Part shown: in pieces, positions 24,503 to 35,409 of the stretch | Numbering within the stretch: the first letter of the stretch is position 1 | How the letters are laid out: each line of letters begins with the position of its first letter | Assembly: GCA_026545765.1 (NCBI GenBank) | Contig: JAIFAC010000334.1 | Span: 1 to 64,000 of the forward strand | Source: Plantago major | Lineage: Eukaryota; Streptophyta; Magnoliopsida; Lamiales; Plantaginaceae | Reading direction: 5' to 3' | DNA length: 64,000 nt | The notes under the pieces: generated by a model | Seen by the model: the letters and a program-made list of their open reading frames with translations, nothing else | What the model was told of the DNA's origin: nothing | Database searches by the model: none | Made by a program: the position numbers and the translations under genes

Positions 24503-27500
24503 ATGTCGAACATATACGAGCCGTTCGATTTTGAAGAAGAGCACTTCAAACCCACTACCTCTTTTCGGGAAGAAGAAGAAGTACATCTTTGTTTACCCCT
24601 TTCTTTCCTCTCTTACGGTTTCCCGATCTTGATTTTCTAGTGTAATTCTCAGTTAGTTGTACTTTTCCGTTTAATCATGTTTCCGGCTTCATATTCATCC
24701 TGATTCTTGCTTTAATTGCTATTCTTAAGCTTTTGTTTACGGACTATTGGTCCATACTGTGCTAATTCTAGTCGCTGTGGCCGTAAAAGATGTATCTATG
24801 TGCATTTTTGGCTTGATTCATCCTGATCGTTGCTTTAATTTATTGGGGAGCTTTTGTTAACGGATCAGTCCATACTGTGCTAATTCAGTCGCTGTGGCTG
24901 TAAAGATGTATCTTTTGTGCACCTGTTAACTGATTCACTGGTGTTGGATGAGTAAGTGTTAGGAAAAACCAGTCTTTCTTTGACATTAACAAACACCAAT
25001 TAACAAAAAAGGAAATTAGGGTGTGGCAAACAATTGGGTGGGGTGGTGGGTTTTTTTTAAAAGGTGAAAACTGATTTTACTTATCTTGATATTTATAAGT
25101 TGGTCATTGTGTGACAATCATCTCTATCGTATTGGTATTGCTGCATTTTAAAACATAATACATACATCTCCAGTCATTTGGCCTTTTCACTAGCTTCTGT
25201 TACTTACCTGTTAGGCGTGTGGGCAGATTGGCTAATATTTTACGTGCAATAGTTATGGGCTCGATGAATTATAGTCTCTAGGATTCGTTATATTGAAATA
25301 TATGATTCGCGGATATGCAACACTTTAAAATTTTCACCCACTGAATTTCATTACCAAGTAGCAGTAGTTGCTTTGTGTACTCCTGTGATAGATTATAGTA
25401 CATTGTCTATTTCATGGTCAACATTAACGAATCACTCCAGTTTGAGATTCAAGGTGCATTGACAGCATTGTGGTACCAATGTTTATCACTAGGTTATGAC
25501 TAGTGGTTCCTTGATTGCAATGCCCTGAAAAGTGAGTAAATATGCCTGTACAGCCAGCATTATCGTAAGACAGCACTGCATTTTACTTTCAATAGTGCTT
25601 AAAGTACTCAGATCCCAGTTTATTATTTTTCTGAGCTAAATGGGTTAAACCTTTAATTTAGAGAACACTACTCTTTTATTTTCAGTGTGTGGGAGTAGAA
25701 GAGACTTGAAGTGAAATTCTCCTGACATATATATATTTTTTCTCAGTGCACATTCTAGAAAGAAACTCACCGGCTTGGATGATCTTTTAGAGGACTACGA
25801 GAGGGAGCAGAAAAAGATCAAGGAGAAAGAATCCAGGAAAAGGAAGATCTGGAAAACTATCGATTCCGATGAAGAGGATGAGGATGATGTAGAAGCAAAA
25901 CTGTCAGTTTGTGTTGATCAGTGCCAGAAAGAGGTATGCTGTACGCATAGTTTTACTTTGGTGGTATTTGTGTTGGTGGGGGGGGGGGGGGGGGTAATTG
26001 GGGTTCTATTTATATCTTTTCTTAATGTTTTTTTTTAAACAATATACCAAAAATTTTTATTATATGTTTCTAGATAAAACAAATAAATGTTGATGATACT
26101 TGACCTCTTGGGGCATTCAGGTCTTGGACATCAGGTTCTTTCATTCAATTCCTCTTTATATATTTTTCCTCTTATTATTCTATTTTTCTTTTTCTGCATG
26201 ATCTCTGATTAGTTCTGTGTATATATTTTGCTTTCACTCACAGAGAAGATCCCCACAGCATGATTGGGCAGAGTTGAAAAATCCTAACCTGCTTCACTCT
26301 TTCATGAACAGTGACAATTCATTGGTTGAATTAAACATCGAGAAAGGTTTTAAGTTCTTCTTTTACTTAATCTGAATTTGAATTGTTACCTTATGATGAT
26401 GCATGTTTGTGGTTCTCTTAGTTTGATCTCATCGAATTTGGGCTGCAGCATTTTCGTTGAATAAACTAATTTGGTTTGCTTTAGTAAGGATCTTCCGGAC
26501 CTTGAATCAGTTATCTCTCAATGCTGTTGCAGGTGAAGATTTTCTAGAAGGATTGCTGACCAATGACATGCTATATCAACTTGTATGTAGAAAGAGATGT
26601 GTTGAGAAATCTATTGCAACATGGACCTTCAACTCGAGTAAGTGTGCTGGGAACTAGGAATATCCGTTGACTTTGAGTTCATGTCCTTTTAAGCTCTTAA
26701 TTCTTTATCCCAGTGTTATATTCATCAAAGATGGGGTTGATCGAAGCTGCTTGTGAATTTTGGTGTAAAATACTTTTACTAAAGGTTTGCATTCTTTCTC
26801 TATATAAGTAGGAGTATGACACAGCATGTTGTTCTGCATATCTGATATTTATTTTCTTTTATGATGGCAAACAGGTTGACTCATCTGGATTCCGACTTGA
26901 TTGGTTACCTAAATATTCAGACCTAAAAAGAGCTCTTGATACATATGGTTTTCTTCTAGACGAACAGTCTAGAATAAATCGATATTGATATGACTCCTAC
27001 TGGTAGGGCTTTTATTTTAATATCATCACAATTATCTTTCACTTCTAATTCTGTTTAAAAATTCTTCTAGTTGCTAAATTGTAGTAGTTGACTTCATTTT
27101 AGCTAGTTCTTTAACTTTGCTCGTAAAAGTATGGCATACAACAAATCATTATCAAGCGAACCTGATATTAAAAGTGAAAACAGACTAAAACAAGCCCTCC
27201 TTCTTTTGCTGCATCTCCTTTAATCCATTAAAAGGCGTGGTTCAAATACAAGCGTAAAAGAAAATTATTTCCATGCCATGATTTCATCCCATTTCAGATT
27301 AAATGATTTTCAAACTCCAGATTTAAGACCTTGCATACTCTTTGTAATGCCCACCAAACATTGGATGTTGGATTAGTGATCAACGAGCGGTATATAAGCC
27401 TGGGCTTATTTTTGACTCCTACATTACCCTGAAAAGTGTAAAAAGATGCCTGTAAGACGAACTAACATGAACTCATCAACGATTGACAGATCCAGGGTGG

Positions 27501-29843
27501 GCTTTTTTTCCATTGGCTTGTAAGACGAACTAACATGAACTGCATAATTAAATCTGTCCCCTGGCAAATTCCACACTGCCAAAGGCTGAAAGCCACTTCT
27601 TTGCCTGAGTGATTTTTTTTTGTTTGTTTGTTTGTTAAGTTTGGTACAACATGAAGGATGCGTGATTCCATGATAATTAATTTATTGTTCTGGTTGAAGT
27701 GCATCGGTCTCCTCTCAAAAAAAAAAAGAAGTGCATCGGTCTAGTTGGCAAGAGCACAGCAATGATGGTGCCGCCTAGACATTTGTCTTGCTACTTGAAT
27801 TTTCTCCTTATTTCCTTTTGTTAGTTATCCACTGTGCATTAATTGGTCTTCTATTATCACCAACTTTCCATTTCTTAGACTCTAATGCTCGACCAGCTAC
27901 GAAATATTCGTCTTGGATAAAATTCACTGCTGCTTGTTGCAAAACAAGGTATGTTTTCAATCTTACTGGAAAAGTAGTTGCTATAACTCGTGCACAATTT
28001 TCATACAAATTGGGAAAAGATTGAGTTGCAATTTATATTATTAAATATCTCTCTGCTTCAAATTATGGACCACACATGAATTCCTGTGGAGCTGAATTGC
28101 TTTTTAAATGCTGAGTTTATATATGCGATTTCTCTACCATCCACCATTTACAATTGTGGATTTGAAGCCACTTATCAAAGCAAAACTACTTTACTGTGTT
28201 TTTAAGCTGTTCACGCTCTAGTTTGTTTGATGGTTTAAAAGAATCTTGTAATTTTGCTTTCAGGAGTAAGCATAGAATTTTTTCTACTGGAGAAGCAGAA
28301 GAAGTGCTTACCATAATCTTTTCTCTCTTCCTGGAACGAAAACTTTTAGGCCTTTCTAGTGTATTGTCTGAGTGCTTGGCTTCAGCTATTAGTTTCTTCA
28401 GCAATGATGAGTGGCATGATAGTTGTCAGAAAGTGGCAAACTCTCTTGCCTGCAGGTATTATTCATGCTTCATTTGTTGAGATGCAGTTATGTTCATCCT
28501 CCCTAGTTTTTCTTTATCTTGTCAGATACTTCGAAAATGTAAATGCATTCAGGTAACCATAGATAACACCCAAAATAAGCAAGAAAAACAATGCCAACAC
28601 CATAAAGTAATGTGGACTCATGTGCCACCGAACTTATCCTCGACATTTAATCCTTCTTGCTTTAGGCTAGTGACCATTAATATGGGGTTTAGCTACACCT
28701 TTCAGACCAAGGAATATTTTGTCCATTTGAGTCGCATAGTAAAGGAAACTGACCCATCTTATGCATTTTACGTTGTTAGACCTGCTCAATGACTGAATTG
28801 TTTTAGGTTACTAGTTTGTTTTATTAATTATTGGAAATTGCTTTTGACCTTTCAACTATTCAACGCTTCTGGTTACTTAAAAATCATACTCACGTCTTCA
28901 AGCTGCTGGTGTGTTTTCGTTTTCCTTTTCTTGATTTCTCACTGGTATCCACTACATGCTACTAATCAAGCCGAGCAACTGTCGGGCCCTTTTGAGGCGG
29001 CTCTCCCAACTATGTTTTTACATCCACAAGGCTCAAACACGAGACCGTGTTTAAGTGAACTCAAGTCCCTTACCAGTTGAGCCAACAAGCGTTAGTATTT
29101 TCCTTTTTCCGTGTATGCTAATATAATGTTTTTTGTGGAAATGAAGATTGCCTGGGGACATGAATTGCTTGAAGCTGGTGATGAGTGTTATGAGATTTGA
29201 TGGTCGAAGCAAGCAGCTCAAGAGTGTCTTATCATTTCGGTTACTGATGAAATGTTTGGATGAGAAGGTAGCAATTACAGTTGGATGGTGTCTTTGAATC
29301 CATTGAACATTAAAAAAAGAAGTCTTAATTTTGTTCCTGGAGACACATGACATGCTTCTGATTCAAGGCTGGGTTTTCAAAAACATAGCACGATAGATTG
29401 CTTTGCGGATATAGTTTCCTTGTTCTTATTGTCTGTTCAGGTAGCTAAGAATATTTACTCTTTTCCATTTGCAGGTATGCGATGCTGAAGAGGTCCTGAG
29501 AGCACTCTGTTGATAAATGTAAAGACAATAAATGTGATCTTGTCAAATTTTATATCTGCTTGAGGCTAGCAGAGAGCTGGTTATCCGATGACCCCGTATC
29601 AAAAGATGATGCAGTATTATGTAGGTTATGGGGTGGTTGTCTAAAGAAATCTTGCAGTGCAATAACCATTACAGATTTCAGGTCTTACGCATCAGATGTA
29701 AGCACCAAATTTCTCCTCTTTCTCATGTGTGATAGTGTGGGGGTAAACATGTTGGGAGTGCCCCAGTTCTATAGCACTAATTTCTTACTATTGTACAGGT
29801 TAGCAGTAAAGCTTCATATCTTCTTCAAAGCACCAGGAGCTAG
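24503..29843 (+). CDS. Conserved plant nuclear-type protein gene, about 11 exons
   Basis: GT-AG exons chain together as follows: 24,503-24,580; 25,747-25,933; 26,244-26,346; 26,533-26,637; 26,714-26,784; 26,875-27,002; 27,879-27,948; 28,264-28,455; 29,147-29,267; 29,475-29,697; 29,799-29,843 (TAG). Phases agree at every junction from exon 2 to exon 5 and across exons 7-9. The product would be about 385 residues. It starts MSNIYEPFDFEEEHFK, has a charged coiled-coil-like, Lys/Glu-rich stretch (LLEDYEREQKKIKEKES) and an acidic patch (DSDEEDEDD), then an all-helical body ending ASYLLQSTRS. The composition suggests a nuclear protein. The layout is reminiscent of SMC5/6-associated factors (NSE5/SLF2-like), but that is only a guess and I recognise no catalytic motif. 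Three places break the frame: the exon 1-2 phase, two single-base losses in exon 6, and two in exon 10. Confidence 0.75.
24693..24935 (+). repeat. 123-bp tandem duplication in intron 1
   Basis: Two adjacent units begin 'attcatcctgat' at 24,693 and 24,816. They share 'ccatactgtgctaatt', 'gtcgctgtgg' and 'gatgtatct' in the same order, with several substitutions and indels. It lies inside the first intron of the conserved gene. Confidence 0.85.
25978..25995 (+). repeat. Poly-G run in intron 2
   Basis: About 17 consecutive G bases lie shortly after the donor site of exon 2. Length is unreliable in such runs, and the run could form a G-quadruplex in DNA or RNA. Confidence 0.9.
27451..27742 (+). 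repeat. Two short direct-repeat pairs in intron 6
   Basis: 'tgtaagacgaactaacatga' recurs at 27,451 and 27,519, 68 bases apart. 'gaagtgcatcggtct' recurs at 27,696 and 27,728, on either side of an A-rich run. Both look like local slippage or small-insertion footprints inside a large intron. Confidence 0.7.
28905..29095 (-). mobile_element. tRNA-derived SINE in intron 8
   Basis: On the minus strand the head reads 'ggctcaactggtaagggac', which resembles a tRNA-type polymerase III box A. About 30 bases later comes 'ggtctcgtgtttgagcc', which resembles box B (GGTTCGANNCC). The body continues with 'gagccgcctcaaaagggccc' and ends near 'accagtgagaaatcaag', resembling other plant SINE tails. Length is about 190 bp, normal for plant SINEs. 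It is antisense to the host gene and lies within an intron. Family name not determined. Confidence 0.65.
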
Positions 29844-30500
29844 TAATACGCTGTTCAAGTAGGCATGTGTAGTATTAATGCCTTTGAGACTGTTATCATG
29901 AACTATTTTCTCGTTATAGGTTAGAAGTTAGAACCATTATGACAAGACATCTGATGAAGAAGTGTGGGGAATGAACGGGTTTGGCAACTAGTAATCCTCT
30001 TGACATTGGTCTGCATTTGTCCCGCCATTGATACCAGGGCGCCGTGAGACTATTGGTTATCAGGTTTTGGATTGTCCCCATCTTGCTTTCTAGTATTTCT
30101 GGATGGCTGCCCTCACCATTCTCTGTTGATTTGGATGCAATGTCTTGTCGATTTGCCTTGGTAGTTAGGCAGAAATTTATCAATTCTTGGATTTGCGAAT
30201 TTTTTTTTTTGTTACTATTTGGCTCGACTCCTGGCTCAATATATTTCTCGAGTTTTGACCCCCAGAGTGCATACATATATATTGGCAGACTCGGATTGTT
30301 GTCACTAATCACTATGTAATCTTTGCAGATTTGCTTTTCATTTAGGACAGTTTACCAACCTGAGGATGTCATGATTAAAAGGCATATTATTAAGGAGTGA
30401 TGCATATATTGCAATTGAATGCAAACGATGAAAATGCAAGTGTTCTCGTTACACAGCCAAACACCTTTATTAGCAAAACATGACTACTGCCCCTTCGCAA
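29844..30500 (+). other. 3' UTR of the conserved gene and convergent intergenic DNA
   Basis: The sequence after the TAG at 29,843 has the base composition of a plant 3' UTR, with a T-rich run near 30,200. ORFs at 29,914-30,312 (minus) and 30,044-30,319 (plus) overlap each other and show no known domain. The first DUF674 copy ends at 30,501 on the opposite strand, so the two genes converge. Confidence 0.4.
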
Positions 30501-31250
30501 TCACTTTAGAGCCTTTGGGTTTTCTTTAGCTTTTGTGAGGAACACATCAGTAAGCACTTTTTTGGAGTGCAAGCAAGCCTTCAATAGCTTCAGAGCCTGC
30601 AAAACAAGAGAATCTCTTCATATTAGGTGACGAAGTCCAACATATCGAAAGGTATGAGTAACTGTAGAGAGAGCATGTACCTCATCTGCGCCTAAATGAA
30701 CCTCCCTTTCCTCCAAATCACGAATGTCCTTGATGCCATACTTGTTGAGAAGAGCGAAGGATGAGTTGGTAGACAATGGCTTTATTTCCAAATCATCCAT
30801 CACCATGTAAGTAACTGTTCCCCTCACATACCCACCGCCCGGGGACATGGTATGTAACTTTTGGGAACAATTGGGGCATGGTTGCTGTCGATCTGACTGA
30901 TACACAAATCTACAGGATGTGCAATAGTACAAACCCCCTTTTCCATCAGCCACAGCTGCGAAAATTGAAGGAATGGAAGAACCTGATACCAATAAGGTAC
31001 CCATAATAGAAAGCAGGACACCCTTGCTCTGTGCAGAGTATATATACTCGGCATTGAGATCTTCGAAGCTCTTGTACATTGTAGACAAGCTCCCCTCCAT
31101 TCCATGGTCTCGTAGCAGGCAGTCACCCCAGCCATTGGCATAGACATGAGGCATAATAGGAAATCTCATAATCTTTGCCCGCCTCAGCATACAGAACACT
31201 TTTGGTTTTAGAGTGGGTTATAGTCTCATTCCCAGTTTAGACTGTGCCAT
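30501..31250 (-). pseudogene. DUF674 copy 1, frameshifted
   Basis: Exon 1 is 30,681-31,250 and exon 2 is 30,501-30,596, with a GT-AG intron between. The ATG at 31,250 begins MAQSKLGMRL and meets a stop at codon 11. The next blocks appear in other frames: KSVLYAEAGKD in one, MSMPMAGVT in another, and from LLRDHGMEGSL onward a third frame runs well to the end of exon 1. That part includes the zinc ribbon (CTSC...CPNC) and VTYMVMDDLEIKPLSTNSS. Exon 2 encodes ALKLLKACLHSKKVLTDVFL and a longer tail (TKAKENPKALK). At least three small indels separate it from a working gene. Either it is a young pseudogene or the sequence carries errors. It is closest in tail and motif to copy 3. Confidence 0.8.
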
Positions 31251-31894
31251 GATATTCTAGTATAAAAATTGAGAAAGACTGGTTCTGCATTTATAAAGAA
31301 ACTCAGAGGGATATCTGAAGTCTGAACCATCTTAACTAAATGCATCTGTTGAGTTCGTTCAATTGTCTCTTCGGCTACTAGCATGAATAGTCATGAATAC
31401 AAGTTCAAGTTCATTGAATCAAACTTATTTTTTTGCTTTAATTGTCAAATTTGCATCTGCTGAGCTTCCAGTAAAGAGTTTCTTTCAACTTACACTTATT
31501 TATCTCATATACACAATTATTAGCCAAGTTCTTGTTCTGCACAAGTTTAGCTGTTTAAGTCATAACTTGCAAATATACTGTTTGATTCGGATAATTTTTC
31601 CGTTAATGCCACATGACTGCAACTAGTTTCGATCATGTATATCATATAATGTATCAGTTTTTGCTATAATCTGGGGCAGAATCATTCAAATAGCATTAGA
31701 AACTGAGAACGATTCGATTGATAAGTACATAGAACAGTGACCATAATCCAATACTTTTGATAAACATAACAGGAAATTTTGAATTGAACACAAATAATGG
31801 TAAGACTTCAAGAACAGTGACATGTAATAACAAAATAGAGTTATTATCATTGAATAGAGTTTATTCTTCATTCAAATTATCAATTCAATATTTA
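31251..31894. other. Spacer between DUF674 copies 1 and 2
   Basis: The spacer is AT-rich with no supported gene. It should contain the promoter of copy 1 and the terminator of copy 2. Small ORFs on both strands show no domain. Confidence 0.45.
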
Positions 31895-32681
31895 TCATTG
31901 AATTCTTCTTTCTAAATTCCACAGGTGGTTCTTTAGGAGGAATACTTCAGTCAGGACCTTTGTTGAGCACAGAGAAACCTTCAACAGCAGAACAGCCTGC
32001 AAACAGAAAAACTCCGTTTTCCATTTCAAAAACACCAAAAGTAAGCAAGAAAATAAATGCAGGAATTTTGGAAAACGTAGCCTAGAGAAAATATATACCT
32101 CTTTCATGCCTATTTGAACATCCATTTCATTCAAAGCACAACCTTTCTTGACACCAGACTTGTTTATCAAAGAGATGTACAGGCAAGTTGATAACAATGG
32201 CTTGATTTCCAAATCATCCATCACCAGGTATGTAAGTTCTGGTTTCACATATCCATTACCGACGCCTCCCGATGCAGAATTCACACTTTGATTGCATTGG
32301 AGGCAAATTAGGAGCTGATTATTTGTATAATAATACAGATAGCTACATTTACTGCACCTATAGAACTTGTTGGCAGCACTATCACCAGCGAGAACCTTAG
32401 GGACTAAAGAAGTAGTTGCAGTGCTACCAGCAAGTGCCAAAAGCCCATCCTTGCTCAGGCCGGGTCGTACACATGCCTTGTCAAGATTTTCAAAACTCTG
32501 GTAAATGTTCGACAAGGAACCGACCGTTCCATGTCCTTGTAGCAGCCGGGCCACCATCCCCATTGGCATAGACAATATACCGAATAGAAATCAGCGCAAT
32601 TTTGTCTACCTCTGCATATACAACTTTGTTGGCTTCTGAGTTGATGAATAGCTTCATGCTTAATTTGGGCAGTGCAGCCAT
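31895..32681 (-). pseudogene. DUF674 copy 2, frameshifted near the N-terminus
   Basis: Exon 1 is 32,099-32,681 and exon 2 is 31,895-31,996. It begins MAALPKLSMKLFINSEANKV. The frame shifts twice within about 15 codons (around 32,580-32,610). NCADFYSVYCL is read in a second frame and MSMPMGMVARLLQGHG in a third, which then stays open to the splice site. Each shift fits loss of one base. The zinc ribbon is CSKC...CLQC (about residues 100-125), so the second knuckle is CLQC in place of CPxC. VTYMVMDDL is represented by LTYLVMDDLEIKPL. Exon 2 encodes AVLLLKVSLCSTKVLTEVFL plus a basic tail. Confidence 0.8.
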
Positions 32682-32756
32682 TATTAGGTTTTTTTTTTCT
32701 TTTCCTTTCTTTTTGTTCTTCGAATTCTGAATGTGAAATCAAATAATCATAAGGGT

Positions 32757-32768
32757 CTCTATATATTT
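32757..32768 (-). promoter_or_regulatory. Candidate TATA box of copy 2
   Basis: 'ctctatatattt' lies about 75-85 bases before the copy 2 start. Similar TATA-like words precede several other copies at comparable distance. Confidence 0.45.
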
Positions 32769-33221
32769 ATATTATTTAACAAGATATCCCGAGATTTGAA
32801 TGTATTATTAGGTTCATAATTTTGTATTGGGAACAAGTTGGATTAAACACCAATGCCAACAGAATTGAATCAAACATGGATAATCAAGAATTTGAATAAT
32901 TCAAGAAGTGTCGTTTATGTTACCAGTGTTATTGTTATTGAAGCAAGGAGGGCAATTATAGCAATTTAAACTACTGAATGTATATCTGTTTAGGTTCCAA
33001 AGCGATAGAATTTGTTATTCATTAATTAAGTATCATTTCAGTTAACTCAAAAAATTAATTTGTACCACTGCAATGATAAAAAATGGAGCATGAACAACGA
33101 ACAAGGAAAGATTGGATCTCCACGAATAAAACACATAGTACTATTTAGGAATGAGGCACATATATTACAAATAAAAGCAGACGTTGAACATTCAAGTGTT
33201 CTCGTTACACGACCAAACATA

Positions 33222-33815
33222 TGTTATTATAAGTGTAAGAAGACAGACGCAGACTTTCTTGACTTTGAAACACCATTGTTAGTAGCAATATTCTCTGACG
33301 ATTGGTGTCGCGATGTGAGAACAATCACTTGCAGTGAAATATGTAAAGTGAGCAACAAACAAGATGATTTCTAGCGGTATATAAATATACCTAGTGTGCC
33401 ATATCACGAAATATCCACTAAAATAAGAGATTTACAAAAGCTAGTCGAATTGCTCTATACTTACACCTTTGTGATGGCCGATCTTGTATATATAGTGTGA
33501 AAACGTCCATAAGATCGAGGTCCAATCGGATCTTGTTGCTCATCCTCATCTTATCTTCAAGAGTTCATATAATCCAATCTTACGAGTCCATAAGATCTTG
33601 ACTTCCAAGAGTCCTTGTATCTTGTCTTCTAACACTCCATGGCTTTCTTGAATATAAGTCGATTCCTATCTGAAAACACAAACTTAGATCCGTGAAACTA
33701 TGTTATAGTTAGTGAAAAAAAGGCATTACTGTTATAGTCATTGTTGCTGCAATAGTCATAGCCCTATTGCTACAACAATAACTTAAACAGCTGCACATCT
33801 GCACTTTCAATAAGA
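33222..33815. mobile_element. Probable solo LTR or LTR fragment inserted downstream of copy 3
   Basis: The extra 600 bp absent from the copy 1 flank contains 'agtgagcaacaaacaagatg' and repeated 'cataagatctt' and 'ccaagagtcctt' words, in a style typical of plant LTRs. No coding motif is present. I could not fix the ends or a target duplication, so the solo-LTR call is tentative. Confidence 0.35.
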
Positions 33816-33851
33816 AACCAAGCATGACTACAGAGTACAGCCTCTTCACAA

Positions 33852-34478
33852 TCACTTTGAAGCCTTTGGTTTTTCCTCAATTACGTTCTCTGTGAGGAAT
33901 AAATCAGTAAGGACTTTTTTGGAGATCAAACAAGTCTTCAACAGCTTCAGAGCCTGCAAAAAGAAGATAATTTCTTCATATCCGATAAACTAATAAGAAC
34001 TATAGAGAGCATGTACCTCATCTTTGCCTATCTCAACCTCTCTTTCCTCCAAATCACCAACGTCCTTGACACCATACTTGTTGAGAAAAGCAAAGGATGA
34101 GTTAGTAGACAATGGCTTTATTTCCAAATCATCCATCACCATGTAAGTCTCTGTTCCATTCACGTACACACCGCCTGGGTAAGTGAAATGTGGGAGGTTC
34201 CGACATTTGGGGCAATATGTTACCTGTTCATCAGTCTTAGGCACAGTTTTACAGGCTGTGCAGGAGTACATATACTTCTCCTTCAGATTTTCGATGCTCT
34301 TGTACATGTTAGACAAGCAGCCTATCATTCCATGCTCGCGTAGCAGCCAAGTTACAGAGGCCAATGGCAGAGACAGGATGCCTAATGTGAAATTTGAACG
34401 ATCTTTGCCTGCCTCAGCATACACAAGACTTTTCGTTTTAGAGTTGATGAATAGCTTCAACCTGATTTTCGACAACAT
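33852..34478 (-). CDS. DUF674 family protein, copy 3 (short, intact)
   Basis: Exon 1 is 34,017-34,478 and exon 2 is 33,852-33,953, with a phase-0 GT-AG intron of 63 bases. The product is 187 residues (154 + 33), shorter than its neighbours. It starts MLSKIRLKLFINSKTKSLVYAEAGK and has LSLPLASVTWLLREHGM. It then goes almost directly from the SIENLKEKYMY segment into a zinc ribbon (CTAC about residue 75, CPKC about residue 94). The variable 40-residue linker of other copies is missing. TYMVMDDLEIKPLSTNSS and the G-x-D-E end of exon 1 are intact. Exon 2 encodes ALKLLKTCLISKKVLTDLFL and a long tail as in copy 1. Biochemical role unknown; a soluble protein is expected, with no signal peptide or membrane segment. 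Confidence 0.82.
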
Positions 34479-35409
34479 TATTATTAGAACTCTCTATAAC
34501 TGTTGAACCACTTTTGTTGTGCACTTACAAAGAACCATCATATTTATATGATGCAGAGGAATATCAGAATCGTTTTAGATAACAGAGATCTGTTGGAATT
34601 CATCCAATTGTCTTTTTGGTTACTATAGCATGAATAGTGAAAGAACACAAGTTCAAGTTCATTGGATCAAACTGATTCGTCTTCTACTTAAGCTTGTCAA
34701 TTGTGCAGCACTCACACTATATGCATTGCATTATGTACTTGTTATATGATTATGTTAACTCAAGGATGAACAACACCAGACAAAATGCAGTGCACCATAA
34801 TTAGGGGCGGACCCAGAAGGGGGCATAGTGGGACGTTCGACCCCCCACACAATTTGAAAAAAAAATGTATTTAATATATTTGACTCATGAAATTCAAATT
34901 ATGTATCTGCTCCTAATCACAATGGCTATGCCTTTTCTACAAACCACACTAACACACAAATGTAGGGTGCTATCACCCAAATTGGCATATGATCATATGA
35001 AATTATGATCATGAACATGGTCATAATTGTTAGTGCAGTTTTTAGTCTTTAAAATCCATTAAAATCATATTTTTCCCCACTGGATTCATTCATTTAGAAA
35101 AACCAATTTTAACTAATTTAACTTTATTTGATTACAATAATTCGAACTTTTAGCATCTGTGTTACAAGAAGATGAAAAATGGCACCTTGATCTGTTTACA
35201 CATTCACTGTTATAATATAGGTTACTTAATATACTCAAACAGTCGGTAACATCAGCAGAAAGTCGGAAACTACACCATGGCACTGTTCCATACTAGACAG
35301 AAACAAAAAATGACAACAATAAATCCAGCAGTGGTTAGAACTTAGAACCATTTCATGTGACAGCAAAAACAGAATCAGAACATTTACTTCTTCCGTTCCT
35401 CAGGTTTGT
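34479..35409. other. Spacer between copies 3 and 4
   Basis: This AT-rich spacer contains one small MITE-like element and otherwise nothing recognisable. Promoter sequence for copy 3 is expected just above 34,478. Confidence 0.45.
34802..34917. mobile_element. Small MITE-like element
   Basis: The element begins 'taggggcggacccag' and ends 'gtatctgctccta', whose reverse complement 'taggagcagatac' matches the start imperfectly. Many dicot genomes carry non-autonomous elements starting TAGGGGCGGA. It is about 116 bp, flanked by AT-rich DNA. Superfamily uncertain. Confidence 0.5.

Larger units (their letters stand above)
32682..33851. other. Spacer between copies 2 and 3, with an insertion
   Basis: The spacer contains sequence homologous to the 3' flank of copy 1 (33,150-33,220 matches about 30,395-30,465). 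About 600 bp of unrelated DNA then intervenes (33,222-33,815) before homology resumes next to the stop codon of copy 3. No gene is supported. The ORF at 33,060-33,374 is conceptual only. Confidence 0.55.

Noticed and set aside
28186..28404. Minus-strand Lys-rich ORF
   Set aside because: Antisense to exon 8 of the conserved gene, whose splice phases are consistent.
29914..30319. Overlapping ORFs on both strands after the conserved gene
   Set aside because: They lie in probable 3' UTR, overlap each other and show no domain; neither can be supported.
33060..33374. 104-codon plus-strand ORF between copies 2 and 3
   Set aside because: It spans the junction of a duplicated 3' flank and an inserted block, so it is not an inherited reading frame.
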